From positions 10,362,828 to 10,426,827 of the forward strand of contig NC_046650.1 of assembly GCF_900324485.2 (NCBI RefSeq): a DNA stretch of 64,000 bases. Direction: 5' to 3'. Within the stretch, counting starts at the first letter, position 1. Every line of letters begins with the position of its first letter. Positions 47,953 through 60,578 of the stretch are shown here, piece after piece. The stretch is from Mastacembelus armatus (taxonomy: Eukaryota > Chordata > Actinopteri > Synbranchiformes > Mastacembelidae). A model generated the notes under the pieces. The model worked only from the letters and a program-made list of their open reading frames with translations, had not been told where the DNA came from and searched no databases. A program made the translations under genes and the position numbers.

Positions 47953-50007
47953 ATGTTCAAGATCAGGTGTCATTTGGGAAATGCAAAGTATTTGGTCTCT
48001 CTCCCGGTTTGGAAACGAATCAAATTGCGAAACAGGTAACGTTATGTTTATTTTTCTGATAAGGCAACATGTTTAGACAACTTACAGCTATCCCTCTTTT
48101 AAGAATGAATTTATGATAAAGTTTGTATTACCTTATTTAAATAGTTTTGTATAGCTGATGTTTACTCACATAGATAACGGTTGGAAATCAAGAGCACCAA
48201 GATAGTGTTTTACATGTTTCATGTCTTCATGTTTTTCAACGAGAGTGTTTTAAAGGTTAATGCTGTCAGTTACAAGATTTGAGTTGCCATTTGCAAAGGT
48301 ACAAAGTACATGTAATATCACTATGGCTACACAGCCGTTCATTGTAAAAAATCACACTTGTGAAGTAGGTTTTACGGTGTGAATTCAATTTAAAGAAGCC
48401 ACACCTTAGATATTTAGCTAATCAAGTAACTAAAGTACGGTTAACCTGATATCTTCTTTGCACTGTATAATAACATCTTCTCCATGCAGGATGTCCACAG
48501 TACCTCCCCCGGTGGCTGCAGTATGTCAGATGACGTCCACCCCCAACAAAGAGGCCAACTTCTCTGCCTGTAAAAAGCTGGTGGAAGATGCCAAAAAGCA
48601 AGGGGCCAGCATGGTTTTCCTCCCCGAAGGCTTCGACTACATTGGATCCAGTCGAGAGGAGACATTGTCACTGTCTGAGAGCCTGACAGGAGACACAATA
48701 TCACAATACTCTCAACTAGCCAGGTAAACCAGCGGTTTCTGTTTCAGAGAAACATTTGGTCATTTTATAAGTTTCATAGGATTTTACCTTATGCAGAAAC
48801 AAAGTCAAGGTTTTTCAAATAAAGAGAAATGTACATGTCACATGTTATATAGGTGCAAACACAGCCTTTGTTGACAATTTCTAAAGCTGTTTTACTTCTT
48901 GTTTTTCAGGACGTTGAATGTGTGGCTCTCTCTTGGAGGGTTTCATGAAAGAGGACATGAATGGGAGACTGACAGGCGAATCTACAATAGTCACCTAATA
49001 ATTAATAATAACGGTACTGTTGATTTAATGCTCTACTTTCTCTCACTCTCTTACACAAACAGAAACACACTCATGAAAAAGATTTTAATTAATTCAAGGT
49101 CTTAAGGAATGCTTTTTATGTCTTGCAGTCCATGTTTCTCATTTCATCATTTTTTTTGGTGCACACAAATAATGCACACACATTACTCATGGTGTCATTA
49201 CACCCACAGGTGAGATTGCTGCAGTCTACAGGAAGTCCCATTTGTTTGATGTGGAACTACCAGAAAAAGGTGTATCTCTTAAAGAAAGTGCCTTCACTAT
49301 CCCTGGACCCTCCCTCGTGCCGCCGGTCCAAACTCCTATTGGCAAGGTGTTGATTAATGAGATAATTATCATCTTAACCAGATTTTCAATGCTCCCCTTG
49401 TCCCAGAAAACTGCAATTGTTAAAGAATAAAAGAAGTATTCCTCATCTCTGAAGAATAGGTGTTTTTTTAGTCTCTGTCTTAGCTTTGGGTGTTTTTATG
49501 ATGTTGCTGTAGGTGGGTTTGGGCATCTGCTACGATCTAAGATTCCCTGAGTTATCACTGGTTCTTCAAAGGCATGGGGCTGAGATCCTGACCTACCCAT
49601 CAGCCTTCACTGTCGCAACAGGGGCCGCTCACTGGGAGGTAGGATGACTCATGAAAAAATAACAAACTTTTAAGACTAGTTGTGACTGGATTATAAAATA
49701 TAAACCCCAGCAAACCCAAATAAAATGCATTTATTTGCAGGTGCTACTTCGTGCGCGGGCAGTCGAGACCCAGTGCTTTGTCCTGGCAGCAGCTCAGGTT
49801 GGTCAGCACCATGACAAACGGGCATCGTATGGTCATGCCCTGGCTGTAGACCCATGGGGCGAAGTGCTGGATGACTGCGGAGGGGAGAAGCCAGGCATGG
49901 TGCTGGTGGAGATCAACCTGGAGAGAGTCAGCAGCACAAGAAGAAACATGCCGGTCCAGCAGCACCGCAGAGACACTAGCTTCTACCACAGTCTGGAGAA
50001 AACATGA
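47953..50007 (+). CDS. nit1: nit1, nitrilase-family deaminated glutathione amidase
   Basis: Exons 47953-48035, 48490-48723, 48910-49013, 49210-49346, 49513-49638 and 49741-50007 join in phase to 316 residues (human 327). NIT1 hydrolyses deaminated glutathione to alpha-ketoglutarate and cysteinylglycine, a metabolite-repair step in cytosol and mitochondria. The carbon-nitrogen hydrolase triad is present: Glu74 (VFLPEGFD), Lys149 (VYRKSH) and Cys192 ([10 protein letters not shown]), full-length numbering. Exon 1 encodes 27 residues with seven basic and no acidic residues ([15 protein letters not shown]...), a mitochondrial presequence, and splices in frame to a second Met at 48491. Starting at that Met would give a 288-residue cytosolic form, as known for mammalian NIT1. 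Blocks [32 protein letters not shown] and KRASYGH match human. Poly(A) signal AATAAA at 50391-50396. Confidence 0.95.
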
Positions 50008-50419
50008 GCAAGATTAGTTGAAACATTACTCTCCAAGGAATCAAGCAAGAAGAAACTTTTGTCAGATTAAGCTTCTAATGACTAAGTATCAAATACGTTT
50101 TCTCCTAATCCTTCATGAGCTTCCTGAAATTTCTTAATCATTTTATCATTAGCTGCATTAGATAATTATTAAGGCCATCAGCCCAGACTTGTAGCCTGTT
50201 ATCCCAAATGAGTTTGACATTACCCTTAGGGACCAACAGATGGTACTGTTTCACATGTTTGAGATTTACTGTAGTGGATGGTTTTATATTCTGTTTAGTT
50301 TTGCAAAACTATAACAGACATTCCTGTTGTGCTGCATTGACATGTAATATTGAATGAGTGTGTAAAAATCCTCCTGTAATTTATTTCAATAATAAATCAA
50401 TATTGTATGTAAAGGTTGT

Positions 50420-51050
50420 TATTAACTCAGTAGTCTGAATTGAATTGAACAGCATTTATAGAAAAGGTTTCAGTTTGATGTTTATCTGTGGGGAATTTGT
50501 ACTTCTGTCTATATTATCTTTTATTGGAACATAGCAGCCAGATATTGAAAAATAACCCTTAAATCAAAATTTGATTTCGTCTTGTGCACCAGTTGAATTG
50601 TTATGACTACTATAAATATATAAAAGGTCAGAAAATACAGTCCTTCACAACTTTCCAGAGCTAATGGTGTCATCTTCAGATGTATTGAGCCTTTATTTTT
50701 AACATTTGGAAACAGTACTTTGGCAAAAGTAAAAATCTACTCAAGGTTCATTAACTTTTTTTTTGTTTGTTTGTCTTCCTCAAACTCACATTTCCTATTT
50801 TTGTGCAGTGAAGAATCAAAAACCTACAGATGTTCAGGTGCAGTAAAAACAAAAGAAGGCTGGCCTCCTATTGGTCCAATGAGTGCTCTTGCTTGACACA
50901 TGACTAAAACATAAACTAAATTAACTGCACATTCTTACTCCACGGGACACTAACAAAGTGATAAGGGAAGTAAATGTTTCTAGTTCCGCTACTGTTTTTT
51001 TGTTTTTGTTTGATTGCAGTGAGTGTATGAATAATTGATCTGATTTTCTC
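50420..51050. other. nit1-clcn3 intergenic gap
   Basis: AT-rich sequence with T-rich runs. No gene was seen. Confidence 0.5.
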
Positions 51051-51059
51051 CTCCTTTCT

Positions 51060-51250
51060 GACAGTGAAGTCAGACTGTGGGTTAACAGGAAGTGAACGTC
51101 ACTGACACAGGAATCGGTCTGAAAAAAGACTGAAACACCACCAGGATGGGGAGAAATGTCACATCCATTCGTGTAGGAAACTAAATCCTCGTCTCAACTC
51201 AGGAAAAGGATGAATTGTTGTGTCCAAGCTGGAACCGAGGCATCAGGAAG
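51060..51250 (+). other. clcn3: Candidate non-coding first exon of clcn3
   Basis: This block ends in a strong donor (GGAAG|GTACGC) and is followed by a CpG-containing, GCTAGC-rich stretch (51,270-51,540), so it looks like a promoter-proximal 5' UTR exon. It would splice to the coding exon at 56618. The 5' limit is a guess. Clcn3 is the only + gene recognised downstream. Confidence 0.4.
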
Positions 51251-53676
51251 GTACGCTGCTGTGTTCATGTGTAACCACCCGTCAGGGCTGCTAGTTAGCT
51301 TACTGTGTTTTGGGGGGGATAGAGATGACTGTGTTTCACCATCAGAGGCCATCCATGTATCCTTTAGTCAGTCTGTCCACCTAGCCAGTCTCCAATCCTC
51401 CTCTCGCTGTTGGATGTTGTGAACTCACAGGTTGACTTCACGTCTTTCTCGCTGCCGAACAGGCGCTAACTTAGCTAGCGTTAGCGCTCCTAGCTAGCAG
51501 GGAGGTTAGCTTGGACTCAGTTAGCTCGGAGTCCTTGTTCTTCAGGTGTGTTTTGTTTTGTTTTCTTGTTTGTTTTAAATGTAACCTAGCTAATGCAACG
51601 AAAAGTAGGTGTGTGTGATTTGTTTGTTTTGGTCACTAATATCAAACAACCCTGTGTTTGTGCAGAAAACTAGTCATGTAGTTAATTTCACCATTTTTGA
51701 AGATTCCCCCCATTTCACCTTTTTTAGGGTCAATTTGCTGTCAGAGCAACTAATTAGCAAACTGCCTAGCATGTACGAAGTTGAGGTTATGCATTTGTGG
51801 TGTATTTCTTTCCTTATATTGAGATTTTTACGTTAAAAAGTCCAGTTGAGATCATGTAGTCCATTAAATTGTATTTGTAATTCGATATTAGACAAATAAG
51901 TTGAGAATTGGGAATTTTCTTCAATAAATGATGAATAAGTCAATTTTGGGGAAAATTTGCAAAAGTGAGCTGGTTACATTCTGTTAGAAATCAATAGAAA
52001 GTGATGAATGTCATTGCAGGTTCCACTCAGTCAAGGTTGTATCCTCAGATTGCTGGTGTTGTGAAAGTCACTAAAGTCCAAACCAGAAAAAATAGCACCT
52101 GTGTCTCCAGATGGTGCTTACATGAAAGACTGCTGTTGATTTTGAACAGACTCTTAATAGAAATTCAAATTACAAATTGAAGCAAACATTGAAAGTGCAG
52201 AGGATGTTTAGTTATGGATACAGATTTCTCCTTTAATCATTTATTTTCTCCTTATCATTCTGCCCAAGGCCACACAACAGTATAATTGTAAGCTCACGTC
52301 AGTGTTTCCATGCTCCAGGTGTTCAGTGGTACAGTATTAATGAATGATGAGACAGCTGTTCTGTCACAGCAGGATTAGACTAGGCAGTTTTGTTCTTTCC
52401 ACTCTGTGTTTACAGGCAGGTCGAACCAAAGGCACTGCACGCTTCTTATTTGATTTGCCTTCGCCGTTAGTTTAATCAGCGCTCCTGATTGTGTTATGTC
52501 TGTCTGGGGTGTTTGTTTCCGTTCTGCATGACCTTAGAGTTTTATTCACAGTCACAACATGTTAAAATTTTTGTCTCCATTCCCCGATGTAAAGTGTGAC
52601 CCACTCTTGAAGATCAGGGTTCTAGCTATATTTTTCACTGTGAGTGTACGATTAGACTACACAGACTAGTAAGTATTATATTATTAAATATACATACTTG
52701 TTAATGTTGCTAAATCACTGTTTTGGCTTTCACTTCTTTATGTCTCAGCTGAAAGCTTCAGCCTGGGCTTTACATCATAATGAAATTTCTGTTTTAAAGT
52801 TAGACTTGCTCTAAATGATCAGCAGCACATAATGAGAACAAATTGATATGCCTTATTTAACTTATAATAACGGATGTGCATTATGTGGTAAAACTAATCT
52901 CTTATTTTAGGATGTATCCGCTGTGGTCCCCTAAGTAGAGCTGGAATTCACTAAATTAATGAGGAGTTTGATTTACTCTCAAAAATAGTATATCAAATAT
53001 TATTGGACTTCCTTTGTTGTATGAGGTCAAAGTAAGTGATTTTAAGAACTCGCTTTGGGCTCTAGTAATCTGTAGTTGGCCTTTGTTATAACTGGTTGAT
53101 TTAATATAGTAAAATTGTTATTTATTAAATCCAGTGAAATCCAAGCTTAAAAATTTGACATTAATTGTGAGGACAGTTATTTGTTGTGTTCATTGCATTT
53201 GCATGTTTTCTTTCATAAATGGCACCGATGTTTATTATTTTCTCAGTCTAACATCCCCACATTACTACACACCTTCAGCAATTAGTTAGTGTTATTGATC
53301 ATGGCAGAGCGGGTGACTTCTGATTGGCTCTGTGCTGTTGAAATGCCGTTAACTGTGAGGAAAGAGAGCTCCCTGTTGTGTTGGCACTGCTGTACCACTG
53401 ATGTTTTGCTACAGAGCGATCTATATTATCGACCGCCCGCTGCTTTTGAAGGATGTGTGTCAACTTATTGGCCTGTCTGTGGAGGAGGTGTGAGCCTGTC
53501 GGTTAGAGGAAGGGCGAAATGCTGAGTCACATCCCAGCAACGGTCGCCTGGGAAACACCTCCATAGTGACCAGCTGGAGGAAGATAAGGCCGCTTTCTGC
53601 TCAACTAGTTGTGTAACATCAGTGACCCTGCAACATTTAGTTTCCCTCACCGGTAGTTATCCTGCTGTTATCAACC

Positions 53677-53719
<43 letters not shown>

Positions 53720-56617
53720 CTCACTTTCCTCAGCTTTTTCATTTTCTCAAACATCAAATTGAAATCTGATGTGTAGTGTTAATGATCAACTAAATCTAGC
53801 CTCCTTTGAATAATTGCTGTTTTGATTCCTGTTGCAAAGAAGCAGGGAAAACATTAACTATATTGTAGATTATTTTAATTGTAGTGATCAAATGTTGCCA
53901 ACTCTGAAGAGGAAAGATGTCGAATCTAATTAAAGCATACCATCATTAAGAGGCTCATCAGCATAGTTTATCTGACATGAGATCGGTCTGTCTGAAAGGA
54001 TAATTGCACACATTTAGGGTACATTTTATATTTTCAATCTGATTTGTCCTGGTTAGCAGTGTAGCATGAATCAGCATCTTGACTGTGCTGTTTTCTTTAC
54101 AGCTCTCAAGATTAGTTTGCATCCAAAAGAATCTTTTGTGTGATTTTTAACTAAAGGTTTAATTTTCAGTCTGGCGAAGTCAAATCATGACGACTTTGCA
54201 TTGTGCCCTGAGGTCAAAGGCCAATAAAGAATAGTATTATATGAATTCACCTAAAAGCTCTCTGCCTTTACGTTAACTCTGCAAACAAGCTGAATTGAAT
54301 TTCCTGGCCACACTGATTTGATATAGCTCAAAGGGAAGCCCTGTCTCCTGGTGAATGAGAGTGATTGTTGGTGCAGGGAAAGTTTCTCTTTCCTCTTTGC
54401 TTCACTTTAGGGTTTGTTCCAGTAAGGATTAGTGGTCTTTGGTTTCACTGTTGCTGTTTGTAGAAGGCTTTTGTCCATAGTCAGCCTATAGTTTCACTGT
54501 CAATACAATGTGTCAGAACTTATTTGCTACAGGTGAATGACTTCCACTATGACACATGATAAGAAGTGAAAGGGTCAGCACTGTTACAAGCCATTTTTAG
54601 AAGCAGAGCCCAACAACATCACTTATTTACTTGCCTTCCTGCACTAGCTTTCTGTTCAAAATCCTTGTTTGTCTAAAAAAAAAAAAAAGTTAAATGGTTT
54701 TGCCCCCTATTACACTGCGTAACATCTGTTCCCATATCACACTGCCAGAAACCTGTGAGACTACTGTCCTTTCTGCAATCCAGCTTTTTCTGTAGCTGCT
54801 TCTGATGCAGCTGAGGAAATGATAGAAGCTAAATTATTTATAGGACTGTGCTGTCCCTATGTGCCTTCCATCACCATGTGCGTTGTAGTTGCTGTTGTTC
54901 TGTCATTTTTGTTTTTTGTCGTTTAGTCTAGTATTTTGTTTTGTTTCCCTCTCTGTTCTTGGCAACTTGATTTTCCAGTATTTTGGAGAACTTGCCCCAG
55001 TTCTTTAGTGTATTTCGGCTGTCTCAGTGTCTTCTGTTTGTTCATGTAATCTCAGAATGACAGTGTGGCCTTGAGATCAGAGCTCTGTAGATTGTCAGAG
55101 CTCGGCATCTGTCACAGTTCTGTTAACACTGGAGAAAAGGACCATTTTACAGAAGCAGTTTTTACATTTGAGTGAAATCCACTTCCTAAATTGACAGAGC
55201 TGACTCAGATTTTTCTTTTTATTCACTTCCTCTTTATGCCCTTTTTTTAAATATTACTTTTGGAACTCTACAGCACATTGGAGAAAGAAAATCCACAAAA
55301 CAAATCAAGATTAAGTAGGAAATTGAATTCACTCAGATCGATATGGAAGCAGCTTAGAAATGCAGGCCCAGGCCTTTTTTTTCACAGAGCCAGAGGAATA
55401 TGGAGTTGCTTATCAGACTGTGAAGGATTAGTGAAGATCAGTCAGGCTACACCGCCAGGGCATAGTAAATGTCTCCTGCTACTGTCTCAGTTTCTCTCTC
55501 TCTCTCTCTGTCTCTCTCTCTCTCTCTTTATTACTTTTTGTCTTATCATGCTTCTTGACTGATATTCCTATAAAAGTCTTCATCGTATCTATAATTTTCG
55601 GGTGCTATTGAACTTTCATTGTGCTCAGCCCGGGAGGGGTCATTTTAGGTTGGATCTGTCACTCCCTTGAGTCACAGTTGTGGTCATACATTCAAATTGT
55701 ACTTTCCACCTTTTCCACAGGGGGGCGCAGTTTGACAGCTGGTTGTATGCTTCTGTTGATGTTGTTTTCTTTTTGGTCCAGTGGCATTATTAGTCACCCT
55801 TTCATTGTATGGAGGATATTTGCACGTGTATTGACAAAATGCATCATCAGAGATATTTAATTGAAACATTCTGTTTGAGGTTTTATTTAGTTTTAGATAT
55901 TTAAATTAGCTTTACTGCATTTCCAAAATTGCAAACTCACAAAGTACCAGCCAGTTCACTCAAATGTTCCCTACCTGAGATATTGACTTTTATGTCAGAT
56001 GTGGCTTAGATGCCCAAGCTACTGTGAAAACTAATCATTCACACTTGATTTATTGTTTTTCTGAACTCTATAATTAAAAGTTGAATTAGATTTTTTTTTC
56101 CTTTCTCTCCTTGAATCTCTCTTCAAATAGCCAAGTATTTGTTCTCAGTCATTCACTTTCATTGCTGGGATGAATTCACTCTGGACGGCATTACTCATCA
56201 TCATATATCTTTTTATCCTTATCAGACCCCCGACAGGCCACATTCATCTTAGTACGTAATAGATGGCCTGTACCTAGACTGTCTTTCCCTTTTTGTTTTA
56301 CTTTACCTTGCATCCATGTGTTATTGTCTACAATAGTAAATTGTAACCTGCAGCGTGGAAATTTGGTTGACTCTGTTGAATGTTATTTGTAGTGTATGTT
56401 TGTGTGTGTGTGTGTGTTGACATTTTTCTATAAATCAAAACACCTGCACATAGTAATGAAATCATTTGATAAATACAAAATAATGAGTCTTTTAGATTCA
56501 CATCTTTTGCTTTTGTTGTTTGTACTAAGCTGTAAGCTGAGAATTAATCGTTGTCCCTGGTTGATTATAATATTCAAATAATTTCCACCCCCCTTCCCCC
56601 TCCTTCCAATCATCCAG
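51251..56617 (+). other. clcn3: Probable clcn3 intron 1
   Basis: It contains a GCTAGC/GTTAGC cluster (about 51,466-51,535), a (CA)n microsatellite (53,678-53,717), a (CT)n run (about 55,494-55,528) and a (TG)n run (about 56,400-56,418). Open frames near 53,289, 55,260 and 55,621 show no recognisable protein or splice context. No other gene was seen. Confidence 0.5.
53678..53717. repeat. (CA)n microsatellite
   Basis: About 20 CA units. Confidence 0.95.
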
Positions 56618-56636
56618 GGCACAGGCGTGTTGCTAA

Positions 56637-56799
56637 ATGGAGTCGGAGCAGCTGTACCACAGAGGCTACTGCAGGAACAGCTACAACAGCATTGCCAGCG
56701 CCAGCAGCGACGAAGAGCTGCTGGATGGAGCCGGCGTCATCATGGACTTCCACACCACTGAAGATGACAACCTGCTGGATGGGGATGCTGCCTCCCCAG
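56637..56799 (+). CDS. clcn3: clcn3 first coding exon, MESEQ-type (ClC-3b-like)
   Basis: The exon follows a strong acceptor (CTCCTTCCAATCATCCAG, ends 56617) and ends at CCCCAG|GTAGGG, phase 1. It encodes 54 residues nearly identical to the human ClC-3 N-terminus: [20 protein letters not shown], then [20 protein letters not shown] and [12 protein letters not shown]. ClC-3 is a 2Cl-/H+ exchanger of endosomes, lysosomes and synaptic vesicles. This cytosolic N-terminus carries two acidic dileucine-type sorting signals (DEELL and DDNLL). Clathrin or AP binding is known for this region in mammals. The next shared exon (human GTHYTMTNGG...) is not in the window, so the gene is cut by the window edge. 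Ten membrane-spanning exons and the CBS domains lie beyond 64,000. Confidence 0.93.
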
Positions 56800-59700
56800 G
56801 TAGGGAGTATGGGACATCACCAAATATTTCACTCAGTGTGATTGGTCCCAAGTCTGGACCTAATGATCCAGGCCTGATGAACCTAGACCTTTATTCTCTA
56901 ATCACATAGGACCTTTCTCCTGAATTCTCAGGGAGCTTCCTATTGTGCCCCTGTCTGTTGTTGTGTCCTCATACTGCGCATTGAATTTTTCTTGTAATTT
57001 CAATTTGGGAAGACATAGCATGGAAATGCTGCTGTGGTTGTGAGTCACCCCATTGCTGATGTCAAAACGCATCAAGTGTGTATCTGCTTGTGTGTTCTGA
57101 TGTCCTGTGAGACAGTCACTCTACTGCCTGCCCCTCTCTAATCTTATGCACACCCATCAGCTGATGTACATGCTGACCTGTCACGCCCTCCAGACACAAG
57201 TAAACCAGTATTTATCATAATTCTAGTCCCGTTTTGACCTATTGGCTTTATAACCATTTATAAAGTATTGTGATAAATACTGGTCATTTAAATAATGAAT
57301 ATTTAAATGGAAACCAAACATTTTTTTGGCCTTGGTTGTTGTTCTTCCTCATCCTCCATTTTGTCTCCAATATGAAGAGCCACAGTGATTTCAGAGCATG
57401 TTGTACCATTGTGTTTCTGCTGATTTGGAGAAGTTATGATCATTCCCTCATTCATAATTTCACTAGAAAGACCGGAAATGATCTCTGCCATGCTTCCACT
57501 TGTATTCCTGCCATACTGCATAGTTCTGGTCATACCTGTTGTTCCAGTGCAGTCACTCATTTTCTTATTTATTCTGTGGTTCAGCAGTACTCTTTGTGGA
57601 ATACCTGGTGGGACAGGTATCTACATCTGATCTGGTGCATGCTGTTTGTTCTTCCATGTCTGAGTAAATGCTGATTCATCTCTTGTTTTCCCCCTTTTTC
57701 TTAGTTTGTTCTTGCAGCTGATCAAACAGAAAATGCACATGCTGAGGGTTGAGTCAGAGGTGTCAGCATAGCTTGGCTCTCCAAATTTGAACGGCTTGTA
57801 TTTCATGTACAGTGGTAATTTGCTAGTTTGACTTATGAGAAATCCTTGTTCCCTTTGAATGAAAAGTCTATACTAGACTCTTTCTGCTAAAATGAACATC
57901 TAATGCTCAGAAGCTAAATAAAAAAAATATTAATTCAAGGATGCATCTTCCACATAACTCACAAGTCTGTGAGTAGGTTTCTATGATCCTCAAAAAAACA
58001 AAACTGATTGATTCTAAGGTTATTGTATTCACTAAGAGAAACTTGCAGTTCACATTGAATGACAATGCTTTAGTATATCTTGTACTTCTCTCTCCACAGC
58101 AGGTATTTTTTCACTCTGTGTAGATATGCAAACTTACTATTTAAGCTTATAATTTCTATTGGAATTTCCTGTCTTGAAACTGATATTTATAATTGATAAG
58201 CCATTACAGGTCATAAATGATGCAGGCAGCATTTATGTCTACTCTGAAGCAGCCATGGACAATGTAGATTGAGACTACGACTCTAGAGTCTCAGCTTATT
58301 TATTATTGAAGTCACGCTATTGAGTAAGACACACAGTTGAATTGACTGTATTGCAGCAGGATGCAGGCCAAAGTGGAATTTTATTGAACAAGGTCAAATA
58401 TACACACCAGTAAAGCAAATTTGAATGAAAAAAAAAATGGAGTGACACCTCTTTATCCTCCAGTCACTATCAAAACAAGCATTCAGGTGGCATTTTAGTA
58501 ATTATTGGATGTTAACATGCTGCCATGTACTTTTCCCATTATGTTTGGCATCTTAACATGTTTAGTACATAAAGAAAATATTTAGAATGCTAGCTTTATA
58601 GCTTATGTACTGTAGCCTGACCAAAACTAGATGTTTTAAGATTTATATACTGATATTGGCACATGTGAGTTTGAATAAAAATGTTACTGTAATATAGTAC
58701 GTTAAAATTTAACTTCCTACACCCTAACAATCTTGATAAAATATCTTTGTTTTTCACTGATTTGCTTTTTATTTACTTCAAATTACTTTAGACCATCAAG
58801 AGCTGATGTTTTGGACAAATGAGAACCTTTACATATTGATCCCCAGAGCCATTAGGGTTTATCCTCCACCAGCTGTTGAAGGTTGTTTTACTTTTCTTTG
58901 GGATTTTATATGCAGTATTTATGACTATTGTCTTTGTCTTTACTTGCAGAGGTTGCCTTTATGTGAGAGGGATTGGCTTATATTTTAACTACTCCAGTCT
59001 CTGCCTGGTGATTAGACTCTTATTTTTCACTATGAAACAGGACCTCTGGGCAGTTAACCACAGAAGGTGAAAGCACATAATAGACCTAATCTACCAACAC
59101 TTACACTGTCACTGCTTCTACAAGTAGAGCTCAAACTGGAGTGAAAAGTTGGCAACAATCTGAGACAAACAATAACACATAAATGATACAGTCATTCCCA
59201 AATAATTGAAGAAATGTAACAAATGCTAACAATCAGTACCAAGTGGTGTTTGATTTGTTTATAGTCTTCATTTTTTAATATTTGGACTATATTATAATGT
59301 ACTTTTGTGTACATACCTGGGCTCTACCTATCTCTGTTTAGCTGCTAACCGGTGTGAGCTAACATTTCAGGAAATCTCTGGATGAATGTCTTTCCTTGAA
59401 GTTGGTATACTGTCTGTCCCTTCCTCTGTGCTATTTTTACATGGTAGTGAGGGGTGTGTTCATAGAAACGCTTGAACTGAAACTGTCTGTTTTCCTATAG
59501 CTCCCTGAATGACAGAGACTAGGGAGTTTTTTCTGTGGTGAAACTCATGTGCTTTGACAACCTATGACTTGTTGAAGGAGGTGGTAAACTATGGCTGACA
59601 TCACCTGTGCCATTGCCTAGCAACAGGTGCCCCGCTGAAAATCCCAGGAAATCCCAGGTGTACTAATACATAAAGTGCACCAAGTTTACAAAATCCCTTC

Positions 59701-59908
59701 TGCAAAGTAATTTATTCAAACAAATGTATATTATCGCCAAATATTGGTTGTTGATCTGCTAGATTACTAATTATCTGTAAAACTATTTGAGTCCTATTTC
59801 AGAGCACTTGTCTTATCATAGTGATACTAAAACCAAAGAAGGAAACACTGAGTGGCTGAAAGCATGTGAACACCTGTCATCAAAGTCCTTAGCTTGATTC
59901 AGTAATGT

Positions 59909-59985
59909 CTCTAAACCAGGGGAAATGGTATCCCCCAGCTTTTGCCTGCCCTCGAGGACCAGGATTGGGCACACCTACTCTAAAC
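59909..59985 (-). mobile_element. 61-base hAT-like MITE with 8-base target duplication
   Basis: A perfect direct repeat CTCTAAAC at 59909-59916 and 59978-59985 flanks a 61-base element. Its minus strand begins TAGGTGTGCCCAATCCTGGT and continues CCTCGAGGGC, a sequence typical of fish hAT termini (CAGGGGTGTCCAATCCTGGT). The other end starts CAGGGG. Eight-base duplications are the hAT hallmark. It is a deleted, non-autonomous fossil. Confidence 0.65.
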
Positions 59986-60204
59986 TTTCTCACTTTAACC
60001 CCCCTGCGCCTGCTCAGAATGGACTATTCCATTTTTACCTTAAATCCCAAACACCCCCACCCCTTTTCGACGCGGCACTATGGCGCTTTCCAGACAGGCA
60101 GGTTTCACGGATGTACAATGTTCCGATGCTTTGTCCCAAAATACCACCGCATCGCGTTTACACCTTACCTCTTTTTCCCCTCACCAGGTGGGACGATTGC
60201 CTAA

Positions 60205-60490
60205 CCCTACCTAAGCGCATGCGCAGTGCCGGCAGCAGCAGCACATATCAATAAGGTAGCACGTCGTCCGAACACGTGTGTTGCGTCATCAATTAGTCAG
60301 CTGCTGCAGTGGAGAGAGCGCGAGAAAGGCAAGGGAGGGGGAGAGGACACACACACACACTGTGTCACTCAAACACACACAGTCCCGCTTATCTTCCTTG
60401 TGTAAACATGGCAGCAGCGAGCAGTGCGTAGTGAAGCCTAGCTTAGTTTAGCATATCTTAGCCTAGCCTAGCCTCGGCTCAGCTGTCAAC
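60205..60490 (+). promoter_or_regulatory. clcn3: Internal clcn3 promoter
   Basis: A CpG-rich block directly upstream of the alternative first exon. It holds an NRF1-type palindrome (GCGCATGCGC, 60215-60224), an E-box (CACGTG, 60273-60278), a CRE-like TGCGTCA (60282-60288), a short (CA)n and a TAGCCTAGCC-type word cluster (about 60,435-60,475). The block suggests a TATA-less housekeeping-type promoter. Confidence 0.6.
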
Positions 60491-60578
60491 ATGGAGGAGG
60501 AGGACGCGGCTGCCGACCCCTATTTGCCTTACGACGGGGGTGGGGACACAATCCCCCTGCAGGAGATCCAAAAAAGAG
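60491..60578 (+). CDS. clcn3: clcn3 alternative first coding exon (ClC-3c-like)
   Basis: The ATG at 60491 opens 29 codons plus one base, ending at AAAGAG|GTACGC, phase 1. The peptide MEEEDAAADPYLPYDGGGDT followed by IPLQEIQKR closely matches the mammalian ClC-3 isoform start MDASSDPYLPYDGGGDNIPL. The phase equals that of the exon at 56637, so both can join the same downstream exon and create a Gly codon at the junction, as in human. It lies beneath its own CpG-rich promoter. In mammals this isoform has a different endosomal destination from the MESEQ form. The remainder of the gene is outside the window. Confidence 0.88.

Larger units (their letters stand above)
56800..60490 (+). other. clcn3: clcn3 intron between alternative first exons
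   Basis: A 3.7 kb AT-rich intron. Apart from the hAT-like MITE at 59,917 and the promoter block near 60,200-60,490, nothing was recognised. The 134-codon frame at 57,270-57,674 is AT-rich and hydrophobic by chance composition. Confidence 0.55.

Noticed and set aside
53678-53717. Repeat array as a CRISPR-like structure
   Set aside because: It is a plain CA microsatellite. No spaced direct repeats of CRISPR type occur, and the genome is vertebrate.
55722-55740. GGGGGGCGCAG as a further CTCF site
   Set aside because: Two central core positions mismatch the motif.
57270-57674. 134-codon plus frame in the clcn3 intron
   Set aside because: Chance open frame in AT-rich sequence with no codon bias or homology that I recognise.
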